DNA of 13,002 nt from JAVBNU01 sp964617065 (GCA_964617065.1 CAZTVM010000055.1:1-13002), one strand, 5' to 3'. Positions 1 to 7,069 are shown, numbered from the stretch's first letter. Numbers and translations are program-made. The notes: generated from the letters alone by a model not told the origin.

Positions 1-452
1 CAGTATTCATAAGTCAAATTGAAATAGCAAATAAATTAAACAAGCCAGTAATAGTTCACGATAGAGAAGCGCACATAGATAGTTTTGAGATTTTAAAGAC
101 ATACAAACCAATTGCAGGAGTAATAATGCACTGTTTTTCAGGTAGTTTTGAATTTGCGCAACAATGTATAAAAGAAGGTTTTTATATTGCGCTAGGCGGC
201 GTTACTACTTTTAAAAACGCAAAAAAGCCCAAGGAAATAGCGACCAAAATACCACTTGAATACCTAATGCTAGAAACAGATAGTCCTTATCTCACTCCGC
301 AGCCACACAGAGGTGAACGTAATGAGCCTGCTTACATAAAATTTGTCGCTGAAGAAATCGCTGCACTAAGGAACATGAACTATTACGATATTGCTAATGC
401 AACAACTCAAAATGCTTTAAAATTTTTTAATATTGAGGATAAAAATGTCTAA
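1..452 (+). CDS. tatD: TatD family metal-dependent deoxyribonuclease, C-terminal part
   Basis: The gene is cut by the left edge; the reading frame is open from base 3 and ends at TAA 450-452. About 150 C-terminal residues are visible. TatD enzymes are TIM-barrel metal-dependent nucleases (3'-5' exonuclease/DNA repair, cytosolic). Seen directly: a PVIVHDREA segment (base 48 on), GVIMHCFSGS (around 118-147) with a metal-binding His, the GG-TTF strand (around 195-213), and ETDSPYLTPQ (271-300) holding the metal-binding Asp, followed by the usual RGERNEP and a closing helix. These motifs occur in the family order and spacing, and the C-terminus is full length. The stop overlaps the tlyA start, so the two are probably co-transcribed. 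The ATG at 126 lies inside the domain and is not the true start. Family assignment is firm; the physiological substrate is not known from sequence. Confidence 0.93.
   Translation, partial: VFISQIEIANKLNKPVIVHDREAHIDSFEILKTYKPIAGVIMHCFSGSFEFAQQCIKEGFYIALGGVTTFKNAKKPKEIATKIPLEYLMLETDSPYLTPQPHRGERNEPAYIKFVAEEIAALRNMNYYDIANATTQNALKFFNIEDKNV
435..438 (+). promoter_or_regulatory. Ribosome binding site deciding the tlyA start
   Basis: GAGG lies 6 bases before ATG 445-447, inside the end of tatD. It supports the ATG start over an in-frame TTG at 433, which has no upstream Shine-Dalgarno site and would include this site in the coding sequence. The ATG overlaps the tatD stop region (stop 450-452), so coupled translation is likely. 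Confidence 0.65.
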
Positions 453-1260
453 AAAAGAGCGACTAGATAAAATTCTTCTGGATAAAGGCTTTTTTGACAC
501 AAAATCAAAAGCGCAAGCTGCAATTCTTGCTGGCGATGTAAAAATTAACGGTGAAAAAATAACTAAAGCAGGTCAGCTATTTGTTTTAACAGAGGATATT
601 CAAATAGAAATAAAAACAATGCCCTTTGTATCTCGTGGTGGATTTAAACTCTACAAAGCAGTAAAAGAATTTGAAATTGATTTAAAAGATGTTGTTTGTC
701 TCGACGCAGGGGCTTCGACAGGTGGATTTACAGATTGTATGTTGCAAAACGGTGCAAAAAAAGTTTATGCAGTAGATGTCGGTTACGGACAACTAGCTTG
801 GAAGTTGCGTAATGATGAAAGAGTAAAAGTAGTCGAAAGAGTTAATATAAAAAATTGTGAATTTTCTGAAATATACGAACTAGAGGATATATTACCAACA
901 TTTTGTGCGATGGATTTATCATTTATTTCTATAAAAAAAGTTTTGGATAATATAACAGGATTAATGGCAAAAAATTCTTACTATGAAATTGTTTCGTTGA
1001 TAAAGCCACAATTCGAGGCAGGAAGAAAACTTGTAGGAAAAAACGGTGTAGTCCGAGAAAAATCGACTCACATTAATATTATTAGCGACATAATAAACTA
1101 TGTCAGAGAAATAGGCTTGAGTGTAGTTAACCTAACTTATTCACCAATAAAAGGCCCTGCAGGCAATATCGAATATCTAATTTTATTATCATCTTCAAAG
1201 GATAAAAATGCCGAGAATATCAACGTAAAAGCGATTGTAGAAGAAGCTTTTACGCTATAA
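445..1260 (+). CDS. tlyA: TlyA family rRNA 2'-O-ribose methyltransferase (S4 + FtsJ-like domains)
   Basis: 271 residues from the ATG at 445. TlyA-family enzymes methylate the 2'-OH of a cytidine in 16S and/or 23S rRNA using S-adenosylmethionine; the older 'hemolysin' name is historical. Seen: an N-terminal S4 RNA-binding domain (residues about 4-60, RLDKILLDKG...VKINGEKITKAG), the SRGGFKL linker motif (63-69), the SAM-binding motif DAGASTGGFTD (87-97), VDVGYGQLAWKLR (110-122), MDLSF (156-160) and IKPQFE (186-191). The candidate catalytic Lys-Asp-Lys-Glu set of FtsJ-like enzymes appears to be K68, D157, K187 and a later Glu (inferred by position). Length matches the family. The gene follows tatD with an overlap and converges on tyrA, sharing the last 6 bases. 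Which rRNA position(s) it modifies cannot be told from sequence. Confidence 0.95.
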   Translation: MSKKERLDKILLDKGFFDTKSKAQAAILAGDVKINGEKITKAGQLFVLTEDIQIEIKTMPFVSRGGFKLYKAVKEFEIDLKDVVCLDAGASTGGFTDCMLQNGAKKVYAVDVGYGQLAWKLRNDERVKVVERVNIKNCEFSEIYELEDILPTFCAMDLSFISIKKVLDNITGLMAKNSYYEIVSLIKPQFEAGRKLVGKNGVVREKSTHINIISDIINYVREIGLSVVNLTYSPIKGPAGNIEYLILLSSSKDKNAENINVKAIVEEAFTL

Positions 1261-2070
1261 TTTGTAAATATTTTTTCCCTCTGCTGAATACAATTTTTCA
1301 CGTTTTTCTGTTATTTCAGAAATTAAATTTTTGTAGTTTTCGTTTTGAAATTTATTCAAAATTTTGACAAATTTTTCAGCAGCTGTGGCGATATTACTAG
1401 CGTTGTAAGTCATCATATCAGAAGCTAAATCGTTGTTTGTCATCGCTAAGCGAGTTGTATCACGAAAGCCACTAGCAGCAAGCTGTAAAGCTAAATCATT
1501 ATCCATCGCACTAGCAAACAAAGTTTGAGCAATAAGCATAGGCAAATGAGAAATCAAAGCAACAGCTTCATCATGCGTTTGAGCGTCCGTTAAAATTGTT
1601 TTAGCACCTAATTTTTCGATAATATCAGCTAAAACACGTACGTCACGACTATCTACGTTTGGTGGCGGAGTTAAAACCCAACGTGCATTCTTAAATAAAT
1701 TTTCATCAGAATATTGAAATCCGCTTTTTTCAGTTCCGGCCATTGGATGAGAACCAATGAATTTATAAGAATATTTTTTTTGCATGACAAATTTTTTGAC
1801 ACTGGCAACGTCAGTAACTATAGTGTTTTTAGACACAATACATTCTAGCTCGTCAAGTATTTTTAAGGTATTTGCAATCGGAGCACATACAAAAACGATG
1901 TTACAGTCCTTGAGTAAGGAAATATCCTTTGAGCAAAAATCAGAATATTTTTGTGCATTCTCCAAAGTTGTCTTGTTTTGAGTAATTCCAACAGTTTGAA
2001 ATCCGTTAAAATGCAATGCTTTCAACAAAGAACCACCAATTAAACCAAGAGAAACAACACCTATTTTCAT
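1255..2070 (-). CDS. tyrA: Prephenate/arogenate dehydrogenase, cyanobacterial-like TyrA
   Basis: 271 residues, ATG at 2070 with AGGA 7 bases upstream. It oxidatively decarboxylates prephenate or arogenate in tyrosine synthesis, in the cytosol. Seen: a Rossmann nucleotide-binding start SLGLIGGS (7-14), TDVASVK (86-92), IGSHPMAGTEKSG (105-117, H108), ENLFKNARWVLTP (123-135), DEAVALISHLP (167-177, H175) and ASGFRDTTR (199-207). No ACT or chorismate mutase domain is present, so this is the short monofunctional form. The motif wording is closest, from memory, to the arogenate dehydrogenases of cyanobacteria, but substrate and NAD versus NADP preference are undecided. Oddity: the first Gly of the GxGxxG motif is Ser7. 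It lies 11 bases after the NrtR-like gene and is probably transcribed with it. The 3' end overlaps tlyA by 6 bases, convergently. Confidence 0.94.
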   Translation of the reverse strand: MKIGVVSLGLIGGSLLKALHFNGFQTVGITQNKTTLENAQKYSDFCSKDISLLKDCNIVFVCAPIANTLKILDELECIVSKNTIVTDVASVKKFVMQKKYSYKFIGSHPMAGTEKSGFQYSDENLFKNARWVLTPPPNVDSRDVRVLADIIEKLGAKTILTDAQTHDEAVALISHLPMLIAQTLFASAMDNDLALQLAASGFRDTTRLAMTNNDLASDMMTYNASNIATAAEKFVKILNKFQNENYKNLISEITEKREKLYSAEGKNIYKL

Positions 2071-2081
2071 AACACATCCTA

Positions 2082-2765
2082 TTAAGAGAAAAAGTGACCA
2101 CGTTTAGAGTCTAGAGTAATATTATCAAAAGAATACAGACGAGCCGGTCGTTTTGAAGCAGATTTTGTGTATTCATTTAATTCTTTCAAAATAGACGCAG
2201 ATAACATTTTCTTTCTAAAATTTCTTTTATCCAATTTCTTAGCAAGTATTAACTCATAAGATTTTTGCAGCTCAGTTAGAGTGAATTTTTCAGGTAATAA
2301 TTGAAAGGCTATAGGACAGAATTCAAGACGCTCACGAGTGCGTTTTAGCGAATACTCAATAATTTCTTTGTGGTCGAATGCAAGCGCAGGCAAGTCATAG
2401 ACAAAATGCCATTGAACTTCTGTCGTTTCAGTATTATCTTCAAATGACAATTCAATATCATCTGAACGAATAAGAGCGTAGTAGGCACAAGTAATGACAC
2501 GAGCGTTAGGGTGACGTTTGGGATCACCAAACGTATAAAGCTGCTCTAGATAAATATTTTGGACATTAGTTTTTTCTTTCAAAATACGTATAGCAGCATT
2601 ATCCATGGTTTCTGACAAACGAATAAAGCCTCCGGGGATAGCCCACTTACCTTTGAAGGGTTCATTCGCACGTTTAACCAACAAAACCTTTAGTCGATTG
2701 TCCTTAATTGTGAAAATGACAACATCGACCGTTACCTCATGAGTTTTCGTTACTTTGTAAACCAA
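2082..2765 (-). CDS. NrtR-like regulator: degenerate Nudix domain + winged helix
   Basis: 227 residues from a TTG start at 2765, with AAGG 8 bases upstream; no ATG or GTG fits better. Residues about 10-145 form a Nudix fold (VTVDVVIFTI, LLVKRANEPFKGKWAIPGGFIRLSE) and about 155-215 a winged-helix domain (FTLTELQKSYE, LDKRNFRKKM, RPARLYSFD). This is the layout of NrtR, a repressor of NAD-metabolism genes that senses ADP-ribose-type ligands. The Nudix box is degraded: the usual REUxEExGU reads R60-ILKEK-TNV, so the first and last catalytic Glu are Ile and Lys and the Gly is Asn. Hydrolysis is therefore unlikely and ligand sensing more likely (inference). It precedes tyrA in a two-gene unit. Regulated genes are not evident here; a promoter and an AT palindrome lie upstream, so autoregulation is possible. 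Confidence 0.85.
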   Translation of the reverse strand: MVYKVTKTHEVTVDVVIFTIKDNRLKVLLVKRANEPFKGKWAIPGGFIRLSETMDNAAIRILKEKTNVQNIYLEQLYTFGDPKRHPNARVITCAYYALIRSDDIELSFEDNTETTEVQWHFVYDLPALAFDHKEIIEYSLKRTRERLEFCPIAFQLLPEKFTLTELQKSYELILAKKLDKRNFRKKMLSASILKELNEYTKSASKRPARLYSFDNITLDSKRGHFFS

Positions 2766-2816
2766 TAATCTTACCTTTTTATACTTTTTTAAACGTCCCT
2801 AACATACACTTATATT

Positions 2817-2844
2817 ATTATAAACAAAATTTTTAATAAGTAAA
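2817..2844 (-). promoter_or_regulatory. Probable sigma-70-type promoter of the NrtR-like/tyrA unit
   Basis: Reading the minus strand, TTTACT (2844-2839, 4 of 6 matches to TTGACA) is followed after 16 bases by a perfect TATAAT (2822-2817). The -10 lies within an imperfect-loop palindrome TTATA-TTAT-TATAA (2810-2823), which could be an operator for the encoded regulator, although such palindromes arise easily in AT-rich DNA. Start-codon distance is about 50 bases. Confidence 0.5.
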
Positions 2845-2954
2845 GAAATGTATCATTTAAAACAATTAAAAAAATAAAGCACAGCTTATCGGTCGAGCAC
2901 AAATGACTAACAGACAATCGTACAAAACTTGTAAGTAGTGAGGAATTCACTAAC

Positions 2955-2983
2955 TTGAAAATTCACTTTTTACATGAGATTAT
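2955..2983 (+). promoter_or_regulatory. Candidate promoter of the methyltransferase gene
   Basis: TTGAAA (2955-2960, 5 of 6 to the -35 consensus), 17-base spacer, then GATTAT (2978-2983, 4 of 6 to the -10). It lies about 35 bases before the ATG at 3018, which has GAGG at 3003-3006. A short inverted repeat GTGA...TCAC (2938-2950) sits just upstream and could be an operator. Confidence 0.45.
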
Positions 2984-3017
2984 CAAACTTGAGAATTGAA
3001 ATGAGGATTTATCGATT

Positions 3018-3947
3018 ATGAAATTAATTTCTGAAAATATACATATTATTTCAAAACAAACAAGAGAAGCTATCATTACTCGTGATGAAAGTTGGATTAG
3101 AAATTTACTGAAAAAACTTTCTATGACATCTCCTGATTGGATAGATTTGAATATCGGTCCGGCAAAAAAGAATTTCGAAGGCACAATGAAATGGCTCACT
3201 GAAATAGTACAAGATGTTTGCGAAATTCCTATTTCTTTTGATTCTTCAAATGTGTCAGAAATAAAAGAAGGGCTACTAATTGCGAAAAATAAAGCTAACT
3301 GTATAATCAACAGCACGAGCGCTGATACTGAAAAGCTTGAAAAAATGACCGATTTGGCTGCAGAATTCGGCTCTTATCTTGTAGCACTCACGCTAAACAG
3401 TGACTCAGGCATACCAAAATTTGCTGACAAACGTTTGGAGTTGGCTTTTTATATTATTGAAAAATGTTCAGAAAAAAACATTTCGAATGAAAAAATAATT
3501 TTTGATCCTCTGATTTTGCCTGTTTGCGTTGATCAAACACAAGTTCCTGAGGCTTTAAATACAATTAGAATGATAAAAGAAAGCTTTGAACCTCAACCAC
3601 TAACTACAATTGGGCTTTCAAATGTTTCTAACGGTGTGCCTAAAGAACTTCGCCCACTTATTAATCAAGTATTTTTTGTACTCGCTGCAGGTTGTGGATT
3701 AGATACTGCGATTATCGATTCTTTTGATACTGAAATTTTAAGACTTAATAATGTTTTAGAAACGCAAAAAGCTGATAGAACTTACGATAAACTGATTATG
3801 GACCTTTATTCAATGCAACAAAACTTCTGTGATTTAGACGAAATTAGCTACAATACATCTTCTGACGCTGAAACGAAAATTTTTAAGACAGCTGAAATTT
3901 TGTTGAATAAAAAAGTCTATAACCACAGCTATCTTGAAATTAACTAA
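3018..3947 (+). CDS. Methyltetrahydrofolate:corrinoid methyltransferase-like protein (AcsE/MeTr family, pterin-binding TIM barrel)
   Basis: 309 residues, ATG with GAGG about 11 bases upstream. Family members move the N5-methyl of methyltetrahydrofolate to a corrinoid protein (Wood-Ljungdahl and demethylation pathways, or the matching domain of MetH). Seen: WIDLNIGPA (41-49), SFDSSN (73-78, D75), INSTSAD (97-103, N98), GIPKFADKRLELAF (131-144), IFDPLILPV (161-169, D163), IGLSNVSNG (198-206, N202), RPLIN and CGLDTAIID (226-234), ending TAEILLNKKVYNHSY. The Asp, Asn, Asp, Asn positions correspond to the folate-binding set described for Moorella MeTr, so the active site looks intact. About 50 residues (240-290) are inserted before the last helix compared with the compact acetogen enzyme. 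No corrinoid protein, activator or CODH/ACS gene is nearby, so the partner is unknown. A dihydropteroate synthase role is less likely given the motif wording. Confidence 0.85.
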   Translation: MKLISENIHIISKQTREAIITRDESWIRNLLKKLSMTSPDWIDLNIGPAKKNFEGTMKWLTEIVQDVCEIPISFDSSNVSEIKEGLLIAKNKANCIINSTSADTEKLEKMTDLAAEFGSYLVALTLNSDSGIPKFADKRLELAFYIIEKCSEKNISNEKIIFDPLILPVCVDQTQVPEALNTIRMIKESFEPQPLTTIGLSNVSNGVPKELRPLINQVFFVLAAGCGLDTAIIDSFDTEILRLNNVLETQKADRTYDKLIMDLYSMQQNFCDLDEISYNTSSDAETKIFKTAEILLNKKVYNHSYLEIN

Positions 3948-3977
3948 AAAAAACTCTTAGTTTAAAAACTAAGAGTT
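3946..3977 (-). terminator. Minus-strand-oriented intrinsic terminator
   Basis: A 12-bp stem AACTCTTAGTTT (3952-3963) / AAACTAAGAGTT (3966-3977) with a tight loop. On the plus strand it is preceded by a run of eight A (3946-3953), so on the minus strand the hairpin is followed by U8, the classic intrinsic terminator. On the plus strand nothing T-rich follows. The minus-strand gene it would serve is trmFO, ending 540 bases upstream at 4518. Confidence 0.6.
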
Positions 3978-4038
3978 GAACTAATAGCAAGCAATTAGAA
4001 GAGTTGAGGATTTACTCTACTAATATAAAGCTTTTTTA

Positions 4039-4077
4039 TTTGTCTTTCATTAGACAAAACTTTAATTTTTTATTTTT
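4039..4077 (+). terminator. Candidate terminator of the methyltransferase gene
   Basis: A 7-bp stem TTTGTCT (4039-4045) / AGACAAA (4052-4058) with a 6-base loop, followed by a T-rich tract (4061-4077). It lies about 90 bases after the methyltransferase stop in the correct orientation. The stem is short and A/T-rich, so strength is uncertain. Confidence 0.45.
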
Positions 4078-4227
4078 AGTGATACTTTCGACTATAATTA
4101 TTAATTTTTGTAAAAATTAATTGTAAATTTTTATAAAGTTTTCATAGTATTATCACATTTTTAACAAAACCAAATACTTTATATATATAAGGGACAGAGT
4201 ACAAATAGAAAACATGGAGAGAAGACA

Positions 4228-4521
4228 GTGGCTAACTTAGTATGCGGGGCTGCAGGAAAAAATTTCTTCGCAGCGATGCTACATGATGCACAAGGACGAT
4301 TATCTAGGGTTTCTGAAAAGAGAGCCAAGCTAGCCGTGTCTATTGCCGCTTCCGGTTCAGGTACTAACAAAGCAGCTGAAGCTATGGATAAAGCACTTGA
4401 ACAAAAACAAAAAACTCTCGAAACGTTGTGTAAATTACTTGAAGGTTTGCAAAATGCACATGAAAAATTGTGTGATTCTGCTGCGAAAGACGCTGCCCCT
4501 AAATTTAGCGCAAACGGTTAA
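4228..4521 (+). CDS. Small helical protein of unknown function
   Basis: 97 residues from GTG 4228, with GGAGA (4216-4220) 7 bases upstream; an ATG at 4214 leads only to an 8-codon dead end. I do not recognise a family. The protein is Ala- and Lys-rich. A first segment (residues 1-40) is mixed and helical with two Phe (KNFFAAMLHD); a Gly/Ser break follows at 42-45, then a long charged helix (48-86) with alternating Leu/Lys/Glu that looks coiled-coil-like, and three Cys in all (6, 68, 82). There is no signal peptide or membrane segment. It is more G+C-rich than the flanking DNA and has a good ribosome site, which favours a real gene. Its stop overlaps that of trmFO by 4 bases, convergently. Upstream (4121-4150) TTGTAA and TAGTAT with an 18-base spacer could be a weak promoter. 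Confidence 0.72.
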   Translation: MANLVCGAAGKNFFAAMLHDAQGRLSRVSEKRAKLAVSIAASGSGTNKAAEAMDKALEQKQKTLETLCKLLEGLQNAHEKLCDSAAKDAAPKFSANG

Positions 4522-5840
4522 TTATCGTATCTACTTACAAAATCAACTATATATGTTTTAGCCCTTACACTTAACAAACTATTTTTAAATTTTTTGTCCC
4601 TTTTTGCCTTTTTGTCCAACTCCATATTCACAACTATACCCCAATTTGCATTAATAGGCTGCAACTTTGCACAGCTTGATGATGTAATGTAGTCGAGTAA
4701 AGCACCACAAACAGTTTCTTTAGGAAACACAAGCAAATTCTTTTTATCTAAGTACCTTACCATATTTTTAGCTGCGATTAAACCGGACATGATGGCTTCA
4801 GTGTAGCCTTCAGTGCCTGTCAGTTGACCTGCAAAAAAAACGTCCGACGAAAATTTTGATTGTAATGTCGGATATAGAACTTTAGGACTATTTATAAATG
4901 TATTTCGGTGCATAACGCCATACCTAATGATATTTGCATTCTCCAAACCCGGAATACTTTGTATAAGTTCTTTTTGGCTACCCCATTTTAAATTTGTTTG
5001 AAAGCCAACCAAATTATAAAGAGTATTTGCCTTATTATCCTGTCGTAGTTGAACTACAGCCCAGTTTTGTTTGTTTGTTCTTTTATCAACTAATCCGACA
5101 GGTTTCATTGGACCAAATCGGAGTGTGTCGACACCACGAGAAGCTAGTACTTCTATCGGCAAACATGACTCGAAAAATTTTGCATTTTTTTCAAAACTTT
5201 TAAGTTCTATTTTGGGTGCATTAATTAAAATATCATAAAATTTTTCGTATTCGCACTTGTCCATAGGGCAATTTATATATGCAGCCTCACCCTTATCATA
5301 TCTGTTTGCGACAAAGGCTTTACTAAAATCAATTGAGTCACGTTCAACTATCGGCGCTATTGCATCGAAAAACGATAAATGTTCCTCACCTGTATATTTT
5401 TTTATGCTTTCTGAAAGTTTGTCAGAAGTCAAAGGACCAGAAGCAATTATTACAGGTGTATTTTGCGGTAGTTCTGCAATTTCCTCATTTATTATGTTTA
5501 TTAGAGGATTTGGCTTTATAAGTTTAGTTATTGATTCAGCGAAAAGTCCTCTATCAATAGCTAAAGCGCCACCTGCGAGGACAGAGCAATCTTTAGCTAC
5601 CTTAATTAAAAATGAATTCAAAATTTGCAATTCTTCTTTTAGCTGCCCGCTTGCATTTGTCGAATCTAGTGAACCAAGACTGTTGGAACAAACGAATTCA
5701 GCGAATTTATCCGTAGAATGAGCACCCGTGATTTTATGAGGACGCATTTCATATAAATCGACATTTACACCGACATGCGCCAGCTGTAAAGCAGCCTCAC
5801 TGCCAGCTAAACCTCCACCGATAACTACTACCTTATTCAA
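4518..5840 (-). CDS. trmFO: Methylenetetrahydrofolate-tRNA-(uracil-5-)-methyltransferase TrmFO
   Basis: 440 residues, full length for the family. It makes 5-methyluridine-54 in the T-loop of tRNA, using methylene-tetrahydrofolate as carbon donor and reduced FAD. Seen: the FAD-binding start VVVIGGGLAGSEAA (4-17), EMRP (31-34), FVCSNSLGS (49-57) with C51, the GGALAIDR loop (90-97), ESCLPIEVLASRG (224-236) with C226, DTLRFGPMKPVGL, and the C-terminal FFAGQLTGTEGYTEAIMSG nucleotide-binding motif. C51 and C226 match the two catalytic cysteines known in the family. The start is TTG (5840), supported by AGAGGA about 9 bases upstream and by the protein beginning exactly at the FAD strand; the ATG just upstream is in another frame. 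The gene overlaps the 3' end of the HD-GYP-like gene by 8 bases, suggesting coupled translation. Confidence 0.96.
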   Translation of the reverse strand: MNKVVVIGGGLAGSEAALQLAHVGVNVDLYEMRPHKITGAHSTDKFAEFVCSNSLGSLDSTNASGQLKEELQILNSFLIKVAKDCSVLAGGALAIDRGLFAESITKLIKPNPLINIINEEIAELPQNTPVIIASGPLTSDKLSESIKKYTGEEHLSFFDAIAPIVERDSIDFSKAFVANRYDKGEAAYINCPMDKCEYEKFYDILINAPKIELKSFEKNAKFFESCLPIEVLASRGVDTLRFGPMKPVGLVDKRTNKQNWAVVQLRQDNKANTLYNLVGFQTNLKWGSQKELIQSIPGLENANIIRYGVMHRNTFINSPKVLYPTLQSKFSSDVFFAGQLTGTEGYTEAIMSGLIAAKNMVRYLDKKNLLVFPKETVCGALLDYITSSSCAKLQPINANWGIVVNMELDKKAKRDKKFKNSLLSVRAKTYIVDFVSRYDN

Positions 5841-6879
5841 GCGCCATTTCCTCTAACGGAACAGAGTCATTGTAACTAAACATATAAATAAATTTGTAGA
5901 ATATTTCAGGTAAAAAGTGACTTGTGCCTATATTTAATATTTCACGCAATGCTTCACGGCTATTGGTTATTCTTATATTCGTTCTGTTAAACATGAGGTT
6001 ATCAAAAGTGCTACAAAGCATAATCATATTTGCAAAAATGTTGATATGCTCGCCAGAAAGCCCTTTTGGATAGCCGGCACCGTCATTACGTTCATGATGT
6101 TCAAATACTGGTATCAAAACATTTTCATTTAGCTTAAATTCATTTTTAATTATGTCACAACTTATAGCAATATGGTCTTTGTGATTATTAGCTTTTGTCA
6201 TTCTGATTTTACCCAGATCATGCAGCAATGCAGCCATTATTGCATCGTTTAAACTATCTTCTTTGTAACCCAACTTTATAGCTAAATGAGCTACTAAAGT
6301 TGCTGTATTAAGCGCATGACAGTTTGTGTATTCGCCTAAAAACATTAGTTCAGAACATTTATTTAATTTTTCAGAAAGAGAAAGTACTTCTTCCTTTATT
6401 TTGTTCCTAACTTCTGTAAAAAGTTCCAACGATTTTTTAATTTCACCATTTTGGAATAACTCAAGAGCCTTAATAAATACTGTTTTTATTCGTATTTGAG
6501 TGGTAACAGCAATTTTTGATTTTTTGTTGGTAGGACCTTTGTAATTTTTGACATCTACACTGTCAATATGTGAAAGTTCTTGTTTTTCTTCAGGATGAAT
6601 AAAGTCAAAATTTTCTATTACTATTGAATTGTTAAAAGATTTCGTTTTTTTATTTTTTTGTGTTTCAACTTTTTGTTCAGACATTTTTTTTGTAGTTTTT
6701 TTAACTTTATTAGATTTAGATTCGATTTTTGTATAAATCCCATCTAATGAGGACAAAACACGTATTTTGTCCTGCGTAAGAGTTTCGCCTTTAGAAAAGA
6801 CTAAAGTACCCTCCTTATTATATATTGAATAGGGCAAAACTTCCTGTAAAATAACTTTTTCCAACAACAACTGCTTCAT
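5833..6879 (-). CDS. HD-GYP-like domain protein with degraded metal site
   Basis: 348 residues, ATG 6879 with GGTGA 5 bases upstream. Residues 8-52 form a small N-terminal domain (IYNKEGTLVFSKGETLTQDKI) like those preceding some HD-GYP domains; 53-125 is a Lys/Ser-rich disordered linker; 130-180 is helical; 184-335 is HD-GYP-like. HD-GYP proteins hydrolyse cyclic di-GMP. Present: H188, H220-D221-LGK, HHERNDGAGYP (261-271) and a following Ile-rich helix. Changed: the loop after HDLGK is much shorter than usual, and the VADxFDAL helix reads LCSTFDNL (288-295), putting Ser290 where a metal-binding Asp normally sits. It may be a weak enzyme or a c-di-GMP/protein-binding relative (inference). No signal peptide, membrane segment or receiver domain is seen. 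It is transcribed first, with trmFO overlapping its end. Confidence 0.85.
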   Translation of the reverse strand: MKQLLLEKVILQEVLPYSIYNKEGTLVFSKGETLTQDKIRVLSSLDGIYTKIESKSNKVKKTTKKMSEQKVETQKNKKTKSFNNSIVIENFDFIHPEEKQELSHIDSVDVKNYKGPTNKKSKIAVTTQIRIKTVFIKALELFQNGEIKKSLELFTEVRNKIKEEVLSLSEKLNKCSELMFLGEYTNCHALNTATLVAHLAIKLGYKEDSLNDAIMAALLHDLGKIRMTKANNHKDHIAISCDIIKNEFKLNENVLIPVFEHHERNDGAGYPKGLSGEHINIFANMIMLCSTFDNLMFNRTNIRITNSREALREILNIGTSHFLPEIFYKFIYMFSYNDSVPLEEMALE

Positions 6880-6908
6880 TTTTTCACCATTTAGGGTTAC
6901 GCATACTT

Positions 6909-6937
6909 ATTATATATTTTTTTTAGCAATTTGTCTA
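6909..6937 (-). promoter_or_regulatory. Probable promoter of the HD-GYP-like/trmFO unit
   Basis: On the minus strand TAGACA (6937-6932, 5 of 6 to TTGACA), a 17-base spacer, then perfect TATAAT (6914-6909). It lies 30 bases before the ATG at 6879, giving a short leader. Confidence 0.62.
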
Positions 6938-7063
6938 ATAATTGTTCTAGTTATTAGAATATTAAACTAAAGAACCATATTTTTAATTATATTGTAAATT
7001 TTTGCTTAACATATTGCTTAAAAAAGCAATTTTTGAACGAAAAGTGTTTTTTTAAATATAGAG

Positions 7064-7069
7064 TATAAT
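7064..7069 (+). promoter_or_regulatory. Candidate -10 element of the metallopeptidase gene
   Basis: Perfect TATAAT about 50 bases before the ATG at 7121. No good -35 is seen at 16-18 bases upstream (sequence around 7040-7047 is AAAAGTGT), so an activator or another sigma factor may be needed. Upstream lies an AT-rich stretch with a small hairpin at 7013-7030. Confidence 0.4.

Noticed and set aside
433..444. Upstream TTG start for tlyA
   Set aside because: No ribosome site precedes it; GAGG is correctly placed for the ATG at 445 instead.
2845..3017. Riboswitch (cobalamin or folate) ahead of the methyltransferase
   Set aside because: I looked for the conserved cores of these elements and did not see them, and the likely transcript leader is too short.
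5257..5721. 154-codon plus-strand frame
   Set aside because: Fully antisense to the well-conserved trmFO gene and without a family pattern; a shadow.
7013..7030. Hairpin ATTGCTT/AAGCAAT followed by T4 as a terminator
   Set aside because: No plus-strand gene lies upstream to terminate, the stem is short, and it lies in a divergent promoter region; possibly a regulatory hairpin but not supportable.
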